The position numbers were made by a program, and so were the translations under genes. 64,000 bases of DNA from Symbiodinium natans (lineage: Eukaryota > Sar > Dinophyceae > Suessiales > Symbiodiniaceae), in NCBI GenBank assembly GCA_905221605.1, contig CAJNDS010001746.1:339797-403796 (forward strand), read 5' to 3'. The notes under the pieces are model-generated. The model was not told where the DNA came from, searched no databases, and saw nothing but the letters and a program-made list of their open reading frames with translations. Positions 1 through 12,900 of the stretch are shown here, piece after piece; position 1 is the stretch's first letter; every line of letters starts with the position of its first letter.

Positions 1-3000
1 AGGAGAGCAGGAGAGAAAGGGAGATAGGGAGAGAGAAAAAGAGGGAGAGACAGCAAGAGAGCATGAGTCATGTCGCATGTGTGTCTGAGAAGAAGCAAAA
101 AAAGGCACCAACCAAGAGGGGAAAAAAGCAGAGTGCCCGTGTCGAGTTTCTCGAAGGCGGGGCTGAAGTCGATGTCCTGATCCCCAAGAGTTATCAGCAC
201 CCGCGGGCCACCTCAGAATCTCCGAACGTTGGAAAGAGAAAGAAGGGCTTAGGGCTTAGGGAGCATCAGCTCTGAGTCTCCGAAGTCCTACAAGGCGCTT
301 CTTTGCCAAAGCTGCCGGTCTGTGCCCTCCACCCCCCCTCCCCTCCCCCCAATTGATTTGTTTGAGGTTTCTGACCAATGCAGCCAAAAAGCTCTTGTGG
401 GTCTCTCGATTCAGGACGTTATTGAGGATGGGGTCCACCTTGTCCACGTCCATGACGATGAGCGGGGCCCCGAAGCGAAGTGCTGTCTCCAAGCTCTTCA
501 TGAAGCTGTTCTCCTCTCACGTGTGGAAAACAGCTAGAACCGCTCGCGTCCCCCACCCAGTGATCCTTCCAAGCTTCCAAGCCTAGCAAGCCCAGCAAGC
601 CCAGCAAGCCCAGCAAGCCCAGCAAGCCAAGCAAGCCCAGCAAGCCAAGCAAGCCAAGGCGCCACGAAGGATGTCTTCAGGAGCTTCTTGTCCTTGAACT
701 CATTGCTCAAGAAAGTAATCGCCTGACCCGAAGGGTCGATGATCAGCGGGTACCGCAAGAAGCGCCGCATGATGATGGCGTTCTCGTAGCAGAGGTCATC
801 GTCTGGAAGCGCCTTCACCCCGATCTCTTAGAAGCGCTCACAAACAACTGAGATGCTCAAAAGGGACCGGAAGGAGTCGGAGAGTGCCAGGAACCAACGG
901 GCCAAGTCACGTTCTGTTTCCACTGCAAGCGCTCGGAAGGCTTGGACAAGTACTCCTCGGTTAAAGCAGAGGGGGGACAGTCATGTCGCATAGTTTTGTT
1001 AGATTTGGGATTTGGGGGGGGGGGGGGGTGGGGCGGTGTGATATATCGGAATCAGAGCATTGTAAGCTATCCCCGTAGTATGTACACATCAAAAAGGAGT
1101 AGCAGGACTATTGCAAGCAGGCGTCGATGATGGAGATATCCTCCTTTTGCTTGATTTCAGCTTCATCCAGTTTTTCCCTCCAGAGTTGGATGACTCGTTG
1201 GCGCATGAAGAGATCGAAGAAGCCGATGTAGGTGCAAAAGGCGCCACAAATCAGAACATCGCCAATCCTCGTTGGTATGATGTGCAAGGCATCTTCAATG
1301 GGCGAGGAATGATTTTGTACTTTTGTTTTTGTCTTTTGTTGGTCTAGCAGTACCTACTTAAGAAGTACAAAAGAAATAGAGGCTTTCCTCTTAAAGCACA
1401 AAGGGGATAGAGATTTGCCGAAGAAGTAACACAAAGAAATCAAGGCTTTCCTAAGGTATATGGGGCCCCCCCATATGAAAACACAATGCTCGCATGACGG
1501 GTTTGGAAAAAGATGTGCACGTTTTCTTAACACAAGTCCTCTTTATATGGCGCAATTTTTCCGACAAAGCAAGCTTGCAAGGAAGCATGATCTGCGTGCT
1601 GAAGCAATCTTGCAAGGCTTCAAAACAAAAATGGAGGTGGGCGGGGGCACAGCCTTTCACAAAGAAATGCAACAGCGGGCGGCACACGCCAAAATCCAAC
1701 GGCGGCTGCGGTCCCCTCCCACACAGACCAAATCTTCTGGCAATGTCCTGCAACTTGCCTGGAAAGTGCCTGACCCTTCCAGACCTATGCGCTTAACAAA
1801 TCGGGGGGACTTGCGCAGCCTAAGGAAACATTTCGCGCGTCGTACCGTACCGGAGTCTGCGTCGAGACGGGCAAAACGTAAAAAAACGCAAGAAACAAGA
1901 AAAACGGCCCGTTGGACAAGTTGTGCAGTCTTGCTCTGACCTGGCTGACCATTGCACCTCGGGAGTTCGAGCCGCCAGAATTTAGAAACCTCATCTTCTG
2001 CGGCAAATGGTGGCTGCATTACACCTACAACTACCGTTAGCTACTGCAGCTGTACCAAAACGTCACGCTCTCCGACGACATGCAGCGACTGACACCCGAC
2101 GAAGTGCACTCGCAACATTTTGTTCCCAGATCTCCCCGATCGAAAGGTGAAACTGTGCAGCAGCTGCGTGCATGTATTGGAAGCTAGCCCTATGAGCAAT
2201 CGTTGTTGCGGTTGACCGTTCGGGATCGTAGGGAGACATGTTTCCAAGATTTATTTGGAATCGAACGCACGATTGCCTGCACTGCGCAAGCAGGTCCACG
2301 CTGCATGCGAAGAGTCAGGGCTTGTTATGGTGTAGGGCTTAAGGCCGCGCGGCGCCCCCAAAGTTACGCCCTAAACCTTAAACCTAAAGGCGTACAAGGA
2401 CCACACCGTCAACACCATGTGGCTGCATGGCCCAGGCACCTGGGACTGCAGGGCTTGGGGCCCACGGGGTTGATTTCCATTGTCTTCTTGCGAGGGTTCA
2501 CTTTTTCTCGTTTGTCGCGTTGTCTTCTCGTTTTTTTCGCATTTTCTCGCGTTGTTTGCGTTTTCGCGTTTTTTCGCGTTTGTTTTTTTTCATTCTGCGG
2601 CGCTTTTCGCGTGTTTGTTGTTTCCCGTGTTTCGCGTTTTCGAGTCTTTGCCGTTTTCACGGTTTTTTCAGATTTTTTTGGCGGTTTTCGTGTGTTTTGC
2701 GCTTTTCACGTTTTGCGTGCTTTTCGCGTTTTTGTTTACCCGTTGTTTTGTTTCGCGTTTTTGTTCGCGTTTTTCGTGTTCTTCGTGTTTTTCGCGTTCT
2801 AGTCAGCGCCTCCGCTTAACCGAGACACACACAGCACTTCCACGGTGCGCAAACCCCCCGCCCCCCCATTTGCAAACACATTGCTCCGCCAAAGGACTCG
2901 AATTTTTTCTGAACACACGTCCTCTTTTATGACATGACTTCTCCCATAACTCGAACTTGCACGGCGTCAAAAAAAGCAACTACAAAACCGTTGTCCCGAA

Positions 3001-6000
3001 AGCATTTTTTGAGTCACGCATCATGAACATCAGCGGCGGATGACACGGCGGCCCACGCGTGCATAAGCTTTCCCTCTGTCGCCAAACCCGTGCGTTCCGA
3101 CTATGAAAGCCTACAGCTGACCCAATCGGGACGCACGCCGGGCGGGCGCGCGCGCGCACCCCCGGTTTGCAGAACAACTCTCCTCGAGCTTCTGCCTGCT
3201 GCCCGCCCATGGAGCAATGGGAACAATTCAAGTAAGGGCCACTTGCGTGTGAAATCCTACTCCAATGTCAATAACGAGCAAGATGTACATCTTGAATTAG
3301 GCGACGTTCTTTGTTGGAATCTTACTCCATGTTCAACTAGTCAATTGGGGATTAGATGACATTCTTGAAGGACAACTAAATGGCTTCAACTATCTAAATT
3401 GTTATTCTCAAAACTACATGAAATCGTTAGGAATTCTGGCTTCCCAAGGTTCACATTGAAATTGAATTAGTAATTGAAAGATTTCAAATAGTTTCATTGC
3501 TTGATAATGTAAGTCCTACACCCTCTTCAATTGCTTAAATGCTACTTCATCAGCTGAATCAGGCTCGTTTAACCTAGTTAAATCCTGGTCCTACTCCCCA
3601 TGAATAGGCCCTACTCCCTACTAAATTAACGCGAAAAAGCGATGTACAACATGACTAGGGGGCAATCTCCAACTGATGCAATTTACTCTGTCAATACCCT
3701 TCCAATTGACCCTTCCTCCCCAACAAAGAACCATGGAAAGCAAACACTGGAGGCGGGCCGTTGTCATCTTGAAGTTTCGAGAATCAGGAGAAGTGCTGAC
3801 ATTTCAGCGTGCATGCAACGAAGGGGAAAACAGACTGCCCCCACATACGCCGATACGCCGATACACCCACTCGCTGACACACCGATGCGCCGCTACCCTT
3901 CCGCCCCCACCCTGCCCTCCCTCCCTACATACGCCTAGATGCCGATACGCCGAACGCCGACATTACTCCCCTGCCCTCCCGTGTCGCATGCATGACAGCA
4001 GTTAATATGGGTAGCACATCTCTAAACCCAAAGCAGGCCGGGGGGGGGGGGCGGAGATCGGCGCATCGGCGTATCGGCGTATATCGGCGTATGCTCCTCA
4101 ACATCTTGCTCTATCCCTGTGAGCGTAAACATTGAGTGAAAAAAATCCGGGACCCCCTCAGCGAAAAAGTCGAACGAGACCTAGAATTTACTGGGCCTTG
4201 ATTGCCACGTCGACCACTCCCGGGACGCCCTGAGTCCGTGCATTGGTGCATTGCTGTCCCACCCCTGGATCGGTGTATCGGTGTATCGGAATATCGTTGC
4301 ATTGTCTCTGCGCCGATACGCCGATGTGGCCCCCCAAACCGCCTTTCCCCTCGATGTATCGATGTATCGGTGTAGCGGTGTATCGACGTATCGGTGTATC
4401 GGTCTATCTCCTTACCACTTCCCTCTGCACCTTACCTGCTACACCACAGATACGCCGATACAGAAAATAAGCCGATACGCCCATGCGCGAGGAGAGGGGG
4501 GGGAAACCGGTGTATCGGTGTGTTTTCTGCTTTTTCTGAGCCCTGCATGGGCGCACCACCTGAAAGATCGAAGGAAGCGAGACAGAAGTGTTTGCTAAAT
4601 TCGTGTTGCAGGGCTCATGCTGGCCGTCTGCTCCTGGAATCCTTTGGAGGAGCCTTGCCATCGCACCTTCTCGGAAGACAAGTCGGTCAGGAGCTGGGTT
4701 GATCTCGAGCAATTCTTCTGCACCTTGGCTTCTTATGCTTCAGACGCACTATCTCACCATTCTTTCCGAGGTTTGTGAAGGGAGAGAACCCCATCCATCG
4801 TGGTCTTCGCACAAAAACAGAGCTGAAAAGACTCAAGATGCTTGCTGCATCTGGTGCTTGATCTGTTCCACAGAAGTGATGAGCTGCGCATACCTTGCTT
4901 GCATTGTTGTGCCACGTTTGCTCAGTTTACTTAGATGATTAACTCTGTGAAGTCGAACAGCTCCCGTCGAATGGAATCAAGAAGCTGCTCCTTGTACTGC
5001 GTAATTCGCTTCTCCATGTCTGCCACATCTTTCTCGCAGGCCTGTAACTCCACTTTGTTCTTGTCCGCTTGCTGCTGCATCTGCTGCAACTCGTTCCTGA
5101 AGCACAGCAGATATTCCACTCAGTTCATGGCACCGTCACTCCTCGTGACCCACCCTTCCCAAATCAAACGTTGGAGGCTCAACAGACAACCAATCTTGAG
5201 GATTGCAAGAATGGATGCATTCAGAGTGCGAACTGACCCATTCTGAAACCCTAGCAGAGAACTGAACTTGGCAGCAAGCATGCGGCCTCATCGGCTCCAT
5301 CATATTCAGGAGGTCGGCAAACTGCAACTGGCTCTCGACCCACTGCGCCACGGGACCGGCACAGCGAGAGGCTTGCTTGATTCGCGACACGTCCCACGCC
5401 TGGGGCCAAGGAGCTCGGTTTGCTGTTGCTGTGTTGACATGCTCTTGTCTTGACCGCCATTCTGCCTTGTTTTGAATGTACTTCTTCTTCAGGGTTTCCC
5501 TTGTGGCATCCTGGGCCAGGAACAAAAAGAACTGGAGTGGATAGCTCGCCTGCAATGACGCACAACAAAATCAGCGGGGAAAGCTCTGTTCGCCCAGTCC
5601 TTCAGCTGCTCGGCGTCCTTACGCTTTCAAGAACACGTCCAAAGGGTAACAAGAGAGGCTAGAGGGGCGAAAAGAGAAAGAGAGAGAGGGGGGGAGGGGG
5701 AGGGTGAACACGGACCGCGGGCCCAGCGTCGTACTCCAGGATGCTGGGGATGAAGTTCGCGTCCCGCATGACCTTGCGCACCGGCTCCCAGCCGATCTTG
5801 TCTGGCGGGATGTCCGGCCGGACCATCAGGATCACGGCCTCCATGGCCATCTTCACGTGCTCCGGCGGCTTGTTCATGGAACGGAGCTCGTCCAGGGCCT
5901 GCTTGTTGACGGCGCCCACGGCGCTCTTGGCGGCCTCGAGCGCCGGCTCCACCTCCTCGATCTTCTTCTGGATCTCCCCCCGCCTCTCGTCGATGACCTT

Positions 6001-6907
6001 GCTCTGCTCCGCCAGGTCCACCTCGAGACGGTTCTCGACTCACCACCACTCCCACTCACCACCACAACACAAAACATGAAGGAAGGAAGACGATGGAAAA
6101 AGGAAGGAATGGGAGGGTTTAAGGGAAAAGGTGAGGGGAAAGGTGTAGAGGGAGCTTCTGCGAGAGTGCAAGCACACAGTCTCGGCGCGCCTGCAGCTTC
6201 TGCGAGGCCTGCTTCCGCTCCTCCGCTTCGCCTTGGCCCTTCACCATCTGGGACATCATCCTGAGAACGCGGCATAACATGAACTTGAGAGCTCTCTCAA
6301 AATTTGGAGGAGGGCTCTCTCAAAGCATTGGAGAAATAAGGGGGGACGTTTTTTCCAACATTTTCTTGGATATTTTGGCGCCGGGCGGCTCTTCGGCCTC
6401 CTTGTTCTTGGCTGTGAGCATCTTCTCCTTCTCGGCCAGGCCGCTCTGGAGGTTGGCCACCTGGTCCTCGGTCTCCTTCAGCTTCTTCAGGCCACCATCG
6501 ATGTGGCTCTGCTGGTCCAAGACTTCCTCGCGCTTCTCCGTCATCAAGCCTCAGCGTTTCGGCAGAGTAAAAGACAGAAAGACGCTACCGCGCTCCCCTT
6601 TGGACCCAGAAAACTTGCATGTGTCAAGTCATCAACGTTTGTTGCATTTTTGTTGTGAAGGGGCGCGCGGAAATAAAAGAGAAGGTGTCCCGCTGGCAAT
6701 CTGTCCACTCACTTGGCCCCCCCACCGATGAAGTGGTTGATGAAGTCCAGGAAGTCCCGGGGCGTGATGAAGTTGTACCGCTGCGCGCTCTTCTTCAAGT
6801 CCACGTTGGTCTGATCCACCTCTGCAAAGGAGCTCACCCACAAAGCTCACCCCAAAAGAAGAGAGCATTTTGAGGGAGATGAGAGATGATTCGGAAATGG
6901 GGGGGGT

Positions 6908-6940
<33 letters not shown>

Positions 6941-9900
6941 CGGGAGCGGCTCTTCGGACCTGCTGGTGGAACGCCACAATGGTCTCCGAGAGCTTCTGAT
7001 GTCGAAGAGCATCCTGAAGGAAACTACGCAGCTCGCCTCTTCCTGTTCTGATCCCGGCGGCACCAAGAGGATTAAAGGGCTTCGGGGTCTCAACCCCGAC
7101 ACGCTCCTTGTCCTCACCAGGTCCGGCGCAGCCGCCTGAGCACAAAACTGGCAGAAGACATCGATCTGCATGAGACGACAGACTCATGAGACAGGTTTGC
7201 TGCAAGCCGGCCCGTGAAGGTGTCATCGCCGATCTGCATGCTTGCCTTGAGAAAGAGACGCAAAAATAGAGATGAGTACTACGTGCAGGGAAGGCAGGGA
7301 GAGGAACGTGAACATGCAAGTTCAAAAAACGGCCGAAGATGTGGCCTTAAACGACGTGTCTGCAAAGAGATGCAAGGAGAAAACTCTGTGCTGGATCTCA
7401 GAAAGGGCTGCGGTGAAGTCCGCGGCCACTTGCAGGAGGGCCTCCTGCGGCCAATCCCCGAACCAGTCGATGACGCAGCGGTTGAAGAGCGCCGGGCTGG
7501 AGTTCGAGCGGTTGTAGAAGTCCGGGTTCGCCGGGTTCCTCGGGGAAACAGGCGAGCGACAGAGAGGGAGAGAAGGGGGGGAGAGAGGGAAGGAGAGCAG
7601 AGCTTTTGCCGGGCCCGCGATTCCACCGACATCGAATCTCAACACACCCAGCCGAGAGATCATATGCACATATGCACAGTCCATTTTGTCTGCCTCCAAG
7701 GGTCACCCTGTGATGATGGGGTGAGGAGGACCCCAGGTGTTGGTTGGGATGAGGGTCCCTTTCTGAGTACACTTGGGATTGTTTCAAAGCACAAGTGCCC
7801 GAGCCCTGCAGTTTTAGACGAGGCCTCAAATGGCTTCAAAGATGCCCCTCAAAGGTGCAGAAATCCCATTCACAGTCGGCCGCGGCACCGAGGACAGCAC
7901 CGTGCCATGACGAGCTCTCACGCTTTTCTGTGCACCCGCCCGAGGCCCGCGTGGTGACCCAAACAAAAGGCTTGGCACGTGTGCTGGCCCGGCCCTGCCT
8001 GCAAAGCAGAGCCGATCCCACGAAGAGTCTTGCTTCCGTGACAATCGTGACTACGCGACCTCTTGTCGAGACAAGCCGCATGGTGAAGACAATGTGCAGA
8101 TTTCGCTGAACTTGCTTCGTGAAGCGCGCGAAAATCTCTGCATCGTCCACGCCCTGGATGTTGGCACCACGGCACTCCTCACAGCAGAGAGGGTCTGTCA
8201 TGCTCTCCCTCCTCCACCACAAACGGCGCCACACCCACTTAGCACACGTGTTTTTGCAAGCAGCCTAGGGCCTAAAAGGCCTAGGGCGCCCTGAAGGACT
8301 TATTGGGTTCTCGGAAGGGCTCTCGACTGCGAGGCGCGTGGATCAGCGCCGTGTACTCGTCGCCTTCGAAGAGCCCCGGCACTTCCCCGGAGGCCAGCAG
8401 GGCGTTCATCCGCTCGATGAAGGCCGGGCCCAAGGCCTCTCAGAACAAGCAAGAAAGAAGAGAGACACAAAACATATAGCGAGAGAGAGACAGAGAGGAG
8501 CTCAGCGGAGCCCGCTGGACGTGCAATAACAGCCGCAAGTGCGGCAAAGAGAAGCTGCTCACCAAGGGGATGCGTTTCGAAGGCTCCGGGGCGCCCGCGT
8601 TCGATTCGTCGAAGATGAAGGTGATCTTCTCCCCCTTCACGCCGGCACCTCTGTCCGAGGAGAGAACACGCAGAGCTGGAATCACTACAGCCACTGCAAG
8701 TCACACGGGGAGTGGCACTCTTGATTTTTTTGATGTTTTTTGCCCTCGCAGATGCCCCGGAAGATGCGAGTTAGTGCAACCTGAGGGGCGCTTCATGACC
8801 ACGCGCACATCCGCCTCGAAGGCGAGGACGTCGTAGTTCCGCCCGATCTTCAGCGTGTACACGCTGAGGCCGTTCAGCCAAGACACAAACTTCGAGAGGA
8901 CCTCGCGGGGGCTGGCTTTGAACGGCTTTCGCTTTCGAGAGAGAGCGGCTCTTTGTCGGTTGGGGCGCCTTCACACTCAGCCTTCACTCTCCCCCCCCCC
9001 TTCTTCTTTTTTAAAAATCCAAGCAGCCGTCTTCCCAGCACCCGACGCTCCCACGAGAAGCAGGTGCCCCAGAGGCTGCCTTCCCGGTCTGTTTTTTGTC
9101 AGTCTCGGGTATACAAACGGGCCAAGAAGGATCTCCCAATCTCCTTTCAATTCGACCGGCGCCTCAGGACGCGATCCATGCGGACAATGTGGTCCAGCAC
9201 AGAGTCGAAGATCACCAGGCGCACCTCGCCAGTTTGGCCAGCTGGGGTGTGTGCAGGAGGCTGCCTTCAGGCAGCCCGAAGGCACCCTGCACAGCGTTAT
9301 TCCCTTTGTTTGAGGCTGCCACGTCCAGCTCCTCCTCGTAGAAGATGCTGAGCTTCGCCTTCCTCACACCCGTGGGCTGTAATTCTCAGAGGTGAGAGAG
9401 AAATGCCCAAACACAAAGAAGAAAACTGAGAGATGAGAGATGAGAGGGACGGTGCTCTCCGCCGAGCTCAGGGGGAAGAGCTGAAAGTGAGTGAGAAAGA
9501 AAGAACGGAAGGAAGAAAGGAAGGAAGAGAAAGGAAGAAAGGAAGGAAAAAGGAAAGAAAGAACGAAAGAAAGAAAAAGAGATGACACACCAAGCGGCAC
9601 GAAGCCCCTGAGAGCTTCTCTCGTCTCATCACGGTAGCGGTGCTGCTCATCCAAGTAACCTCAACTCGATCCATGTCGATGCCTCTCCCACAAGGTGTCC
9701 CGCTCTCTCCTTGCGCGCTTCGTCTTGCTCACAACGAGCGGCAGCTGAAGAGGATCGGCCTCTGAAGGACATCGGCACTGCATCCAAACCTTATACAAGC
9801 GAGGCATGAGGGCGACACGGTGGGAGACACTTTGGGGTGCCACGTGGCCTCTATCTGATACACGCTGCTCTGCTGAGCTGTGCTGAGGAGTGATTGATGA

Positions 9901-12900
9901 AGTGCGCTCCAGCTTCAAGCGAGAATGGTCACCCTGCAAAAAACAACAAAAAACAAAAACAGCTCCCGGAGCTCGCAACAGATGCGGCCAGGCAGCTCCC
10001 TCTGCACCACCTTTGACATGCTCATTGGGCTTCTTGCATTGCTGGGGTACAGATTTGGGAACTCAAAAAACACCTCGGGGCCGGGCCTCATCGAGTAGCT
10101 CCTCGCTCCTTTGTGCAGAACGCAGACATACACACGCGTACACAGAAATACACAACAGTCATACACGGACCACACCAACCAAAAGTTTCCTTCAGCCAAG
10201 ATTCCACTGCCGCTCCTCCTCATGAACCAGGCGGTCCACAAAGATTCGCAGACCCTGCAGAGCAGCCAAAATAATGTGGATGTTTGCAGTATGACAAAGG
10301 GCGGGAATGAATGCCTACGAGCAGCTTCGTGCACCAGAAGGCGGATGAGGTTGGTTTGGGTCATGCCATCCCAGTAGCGCATGCACTCGTAGAGGGCCGT
10401 CTTCCAACGCGTGAGCTCACGAGGGGAGTAGAGGTAGTGGGGCTGCTGATCAGAAGTGAACCTCTGGGCACTGTCTCGCCAGAACTGCACCATGGTGTTC
10501 GTCATGCCCTCGGAACAGCTCTTGTCGAGTTGCGGCTGCAGCTTCAACATCGCTCGGTTGAAGGTGCCATAGATCTGGCGCAAGGAGTCGGGGCCAGGGT
10601 AGTCCACCCAGATCACGGGAGCGTGTCTCAGAAACCGGTCAGACATGGGGTGTCGACCCGGATCGGTGGGGGGGTTGCAGGCCCCAAGGAACTGGACCCT
10701 CTCCACATTCACCCACTGCTTATCACTTGGCCGATAAAAGCCACCAGCTTCTGTGATCTGGCGGATGAACATAATCACCTTCTGCGTGCCGTACTTGTCT
10801 TCCTCCGGGAGATTGCACTCATCACAGAAGACCACGACCCAGCGGTTCAGCTGCAAGGGGCGCATGACCAGGCCATTCGGGGTCTTCACCGTCTCACAAT
10901 ACAGGTCGAAGGTCTTCAGCAGCAACTCGGGGGTCGTGCCCGCCGAGAAGTTCAACGACGCAAGCTCCAAGCTGCCCGCCATGGCCTCCAAAAGAACAAA
11001 CGAGCTCTCTCACCCCTCCCTCGTTTCTGCTCTCTCCCTCTCTCTCTCCCTCCCTCCCCCCGCTCCCCCCGAATGGCACTTCCCGAGACTTCTGACTCTC
11101 GCCCCCTATCTTTCCTCTCCTTATCTCATCGTGCTCTTCTAGTTATGCTCGGCTCTCCCGCCCCGAAGAAATCCTGCCCTGGGCTGTCCCAAAAGTGGAC
11201 TCAACCCAAAAGAGACCCCTAAACAACCTCCCCGAACAAAACTCCTAACAAAACTCCGAACAAAACCTCTTTGTTTGTTTAAACTCGAAAATCTTGTGCG
11301 AGACTTACTCCGCGACAGCAGAGCGCAAGTGCACTGTAGCGCCAAACAAGCATTGCTTCAGTAGGAGGCAAGTGCAAAGGGCGTTCTGGGAGCACCGCAA
11401 AACGCATGCAACAACGTCTTGTCTTTGCGACGAAGCAATGAATCACGACAGGTTTGGGCAGGATGGGCACTCGTAGAAGCAGCGCACTCGTGTATGGAGG
11501 TGGCGTCAACATGGTGAAGGAGACGTGCCCCGAAACCACCTCCAATCTGCCCAGTCCTTAAGCTAGACTCAAGACCCCCGAGCTACTCTAGCAACCTGAA
11601 ACCCTCAAGGGCCCCAAACCCTTTCGCACGAAAACGAACCAAAGCCACTCCCTAAAGCCAACACTGTCAACCCTAACATGAACCAAACCCTAAAAAGAAG
11701 AAACTACCCCAACACAACAAAGCCTACAAACATGACTTCGTCGGTTCATCTGAACCTTGTCTTCTTTGTTTCTGAAGTTGCCTTCCTCGATCGTTCGTTC
11801 CGAGCGATGGAGACCCTCTCCCTGCACTCCTCCCTCTCTGGTTCGTCTCCACTCTCCGCTCTTTTATGCCTTAGTTTTGTGCTTTTGTGTTATTGTGCTG
11901 GGGAGGGGAAGGGAGGAGGAGAAAGCGGGGGGAGGCGAAGCTGGCGCCTTCATGGTGGACATCAGGGTCATGGTCTTGCCGCTGCCTGGGGGGCCGCTGA
12001 GGATGAAGGGCTTCCGCTCCTCGAGCCACGCCGCCAAAGCCGCGGTGTGCCGCACGGTGTCCACCGTGGAGATGATCAGGCTGCTGTCGGCCACCTCGAG
12101 CAGGCGCCCAAAAGGAAAATGCGACTGTCAAGCACAGCGCATATGCTATTATCATGCTCAGCATACTTACTACTTCATACACGGCAAGTTGCTCTTCTCT
12201 TTTGAGGCTTAGTGTACGCATCCTTTTGACTTATCATTTCTGCGGATTCTAATTATATTATGTCCTTATCATAAATGGGGAGGGGCTGGACGTCTCCCGC
12301 CTTCTCAGGGTCGATGTCCAGGGTCGGGACACGCTTGTCCCAGTGGTACCACTGGCCGTCCTCGACACGGACCTCGAAGTCCAGAAGGGTGGTGTCGCCC
12401 CCGAGGCCATCGGGCGCCGGAATCTCTCCCAGATGTCCCGCAAGCATCTCGCAGAACTTCATTCGCGTGTTCAGGAACCTAACTACGAGACAATCCCAAG
12501 CCAAGCCTCTCAAGGCAAGCAGAGCACAACCAACAGGGAATAAAACAGAATGCAACAACAAGCTCGGAACATTGTGCTTGGTGCTGCCCAGAATCATGTC
12601 GCCTCCGAAGGACCAGCAGATGGCAAACACCAAGTACTTTCGCATGAAGGATTGAAGGACATCATCTGCCAACGGAAACTCTTCATGAACTTCATCGTAC
12701 TCGAGGATCATGTTGATGCCTTTTCGAACCATTGAGAACCTGCCAGGGGGCTCTTTTTGACACGCCGGCAGGCCAGACCTCCCAGAGCCCGGTTAGCCGA
12801 GCAATGCCGAGCAGCAAGCCCGTCAAGGCCCTGATGGTGGTGAAGGTCATGATGTGATCCATCTCAAAGGCGAGCCTCGGCGTTTCAAGAGGACTGCTCG

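Noticed and set aside
1111..1347. Plus-strand ORF of 78 codons
   Set aside because: It is antisense to the dynein exon containing [13 protein letters not shown].
2203..2802. ORF of 199 codons rich in Phe, Arg and Val
   Set aside because: Low-complexity translation of a TTTTCGCG-rich tract; overlapping frames give similar repetitive products.
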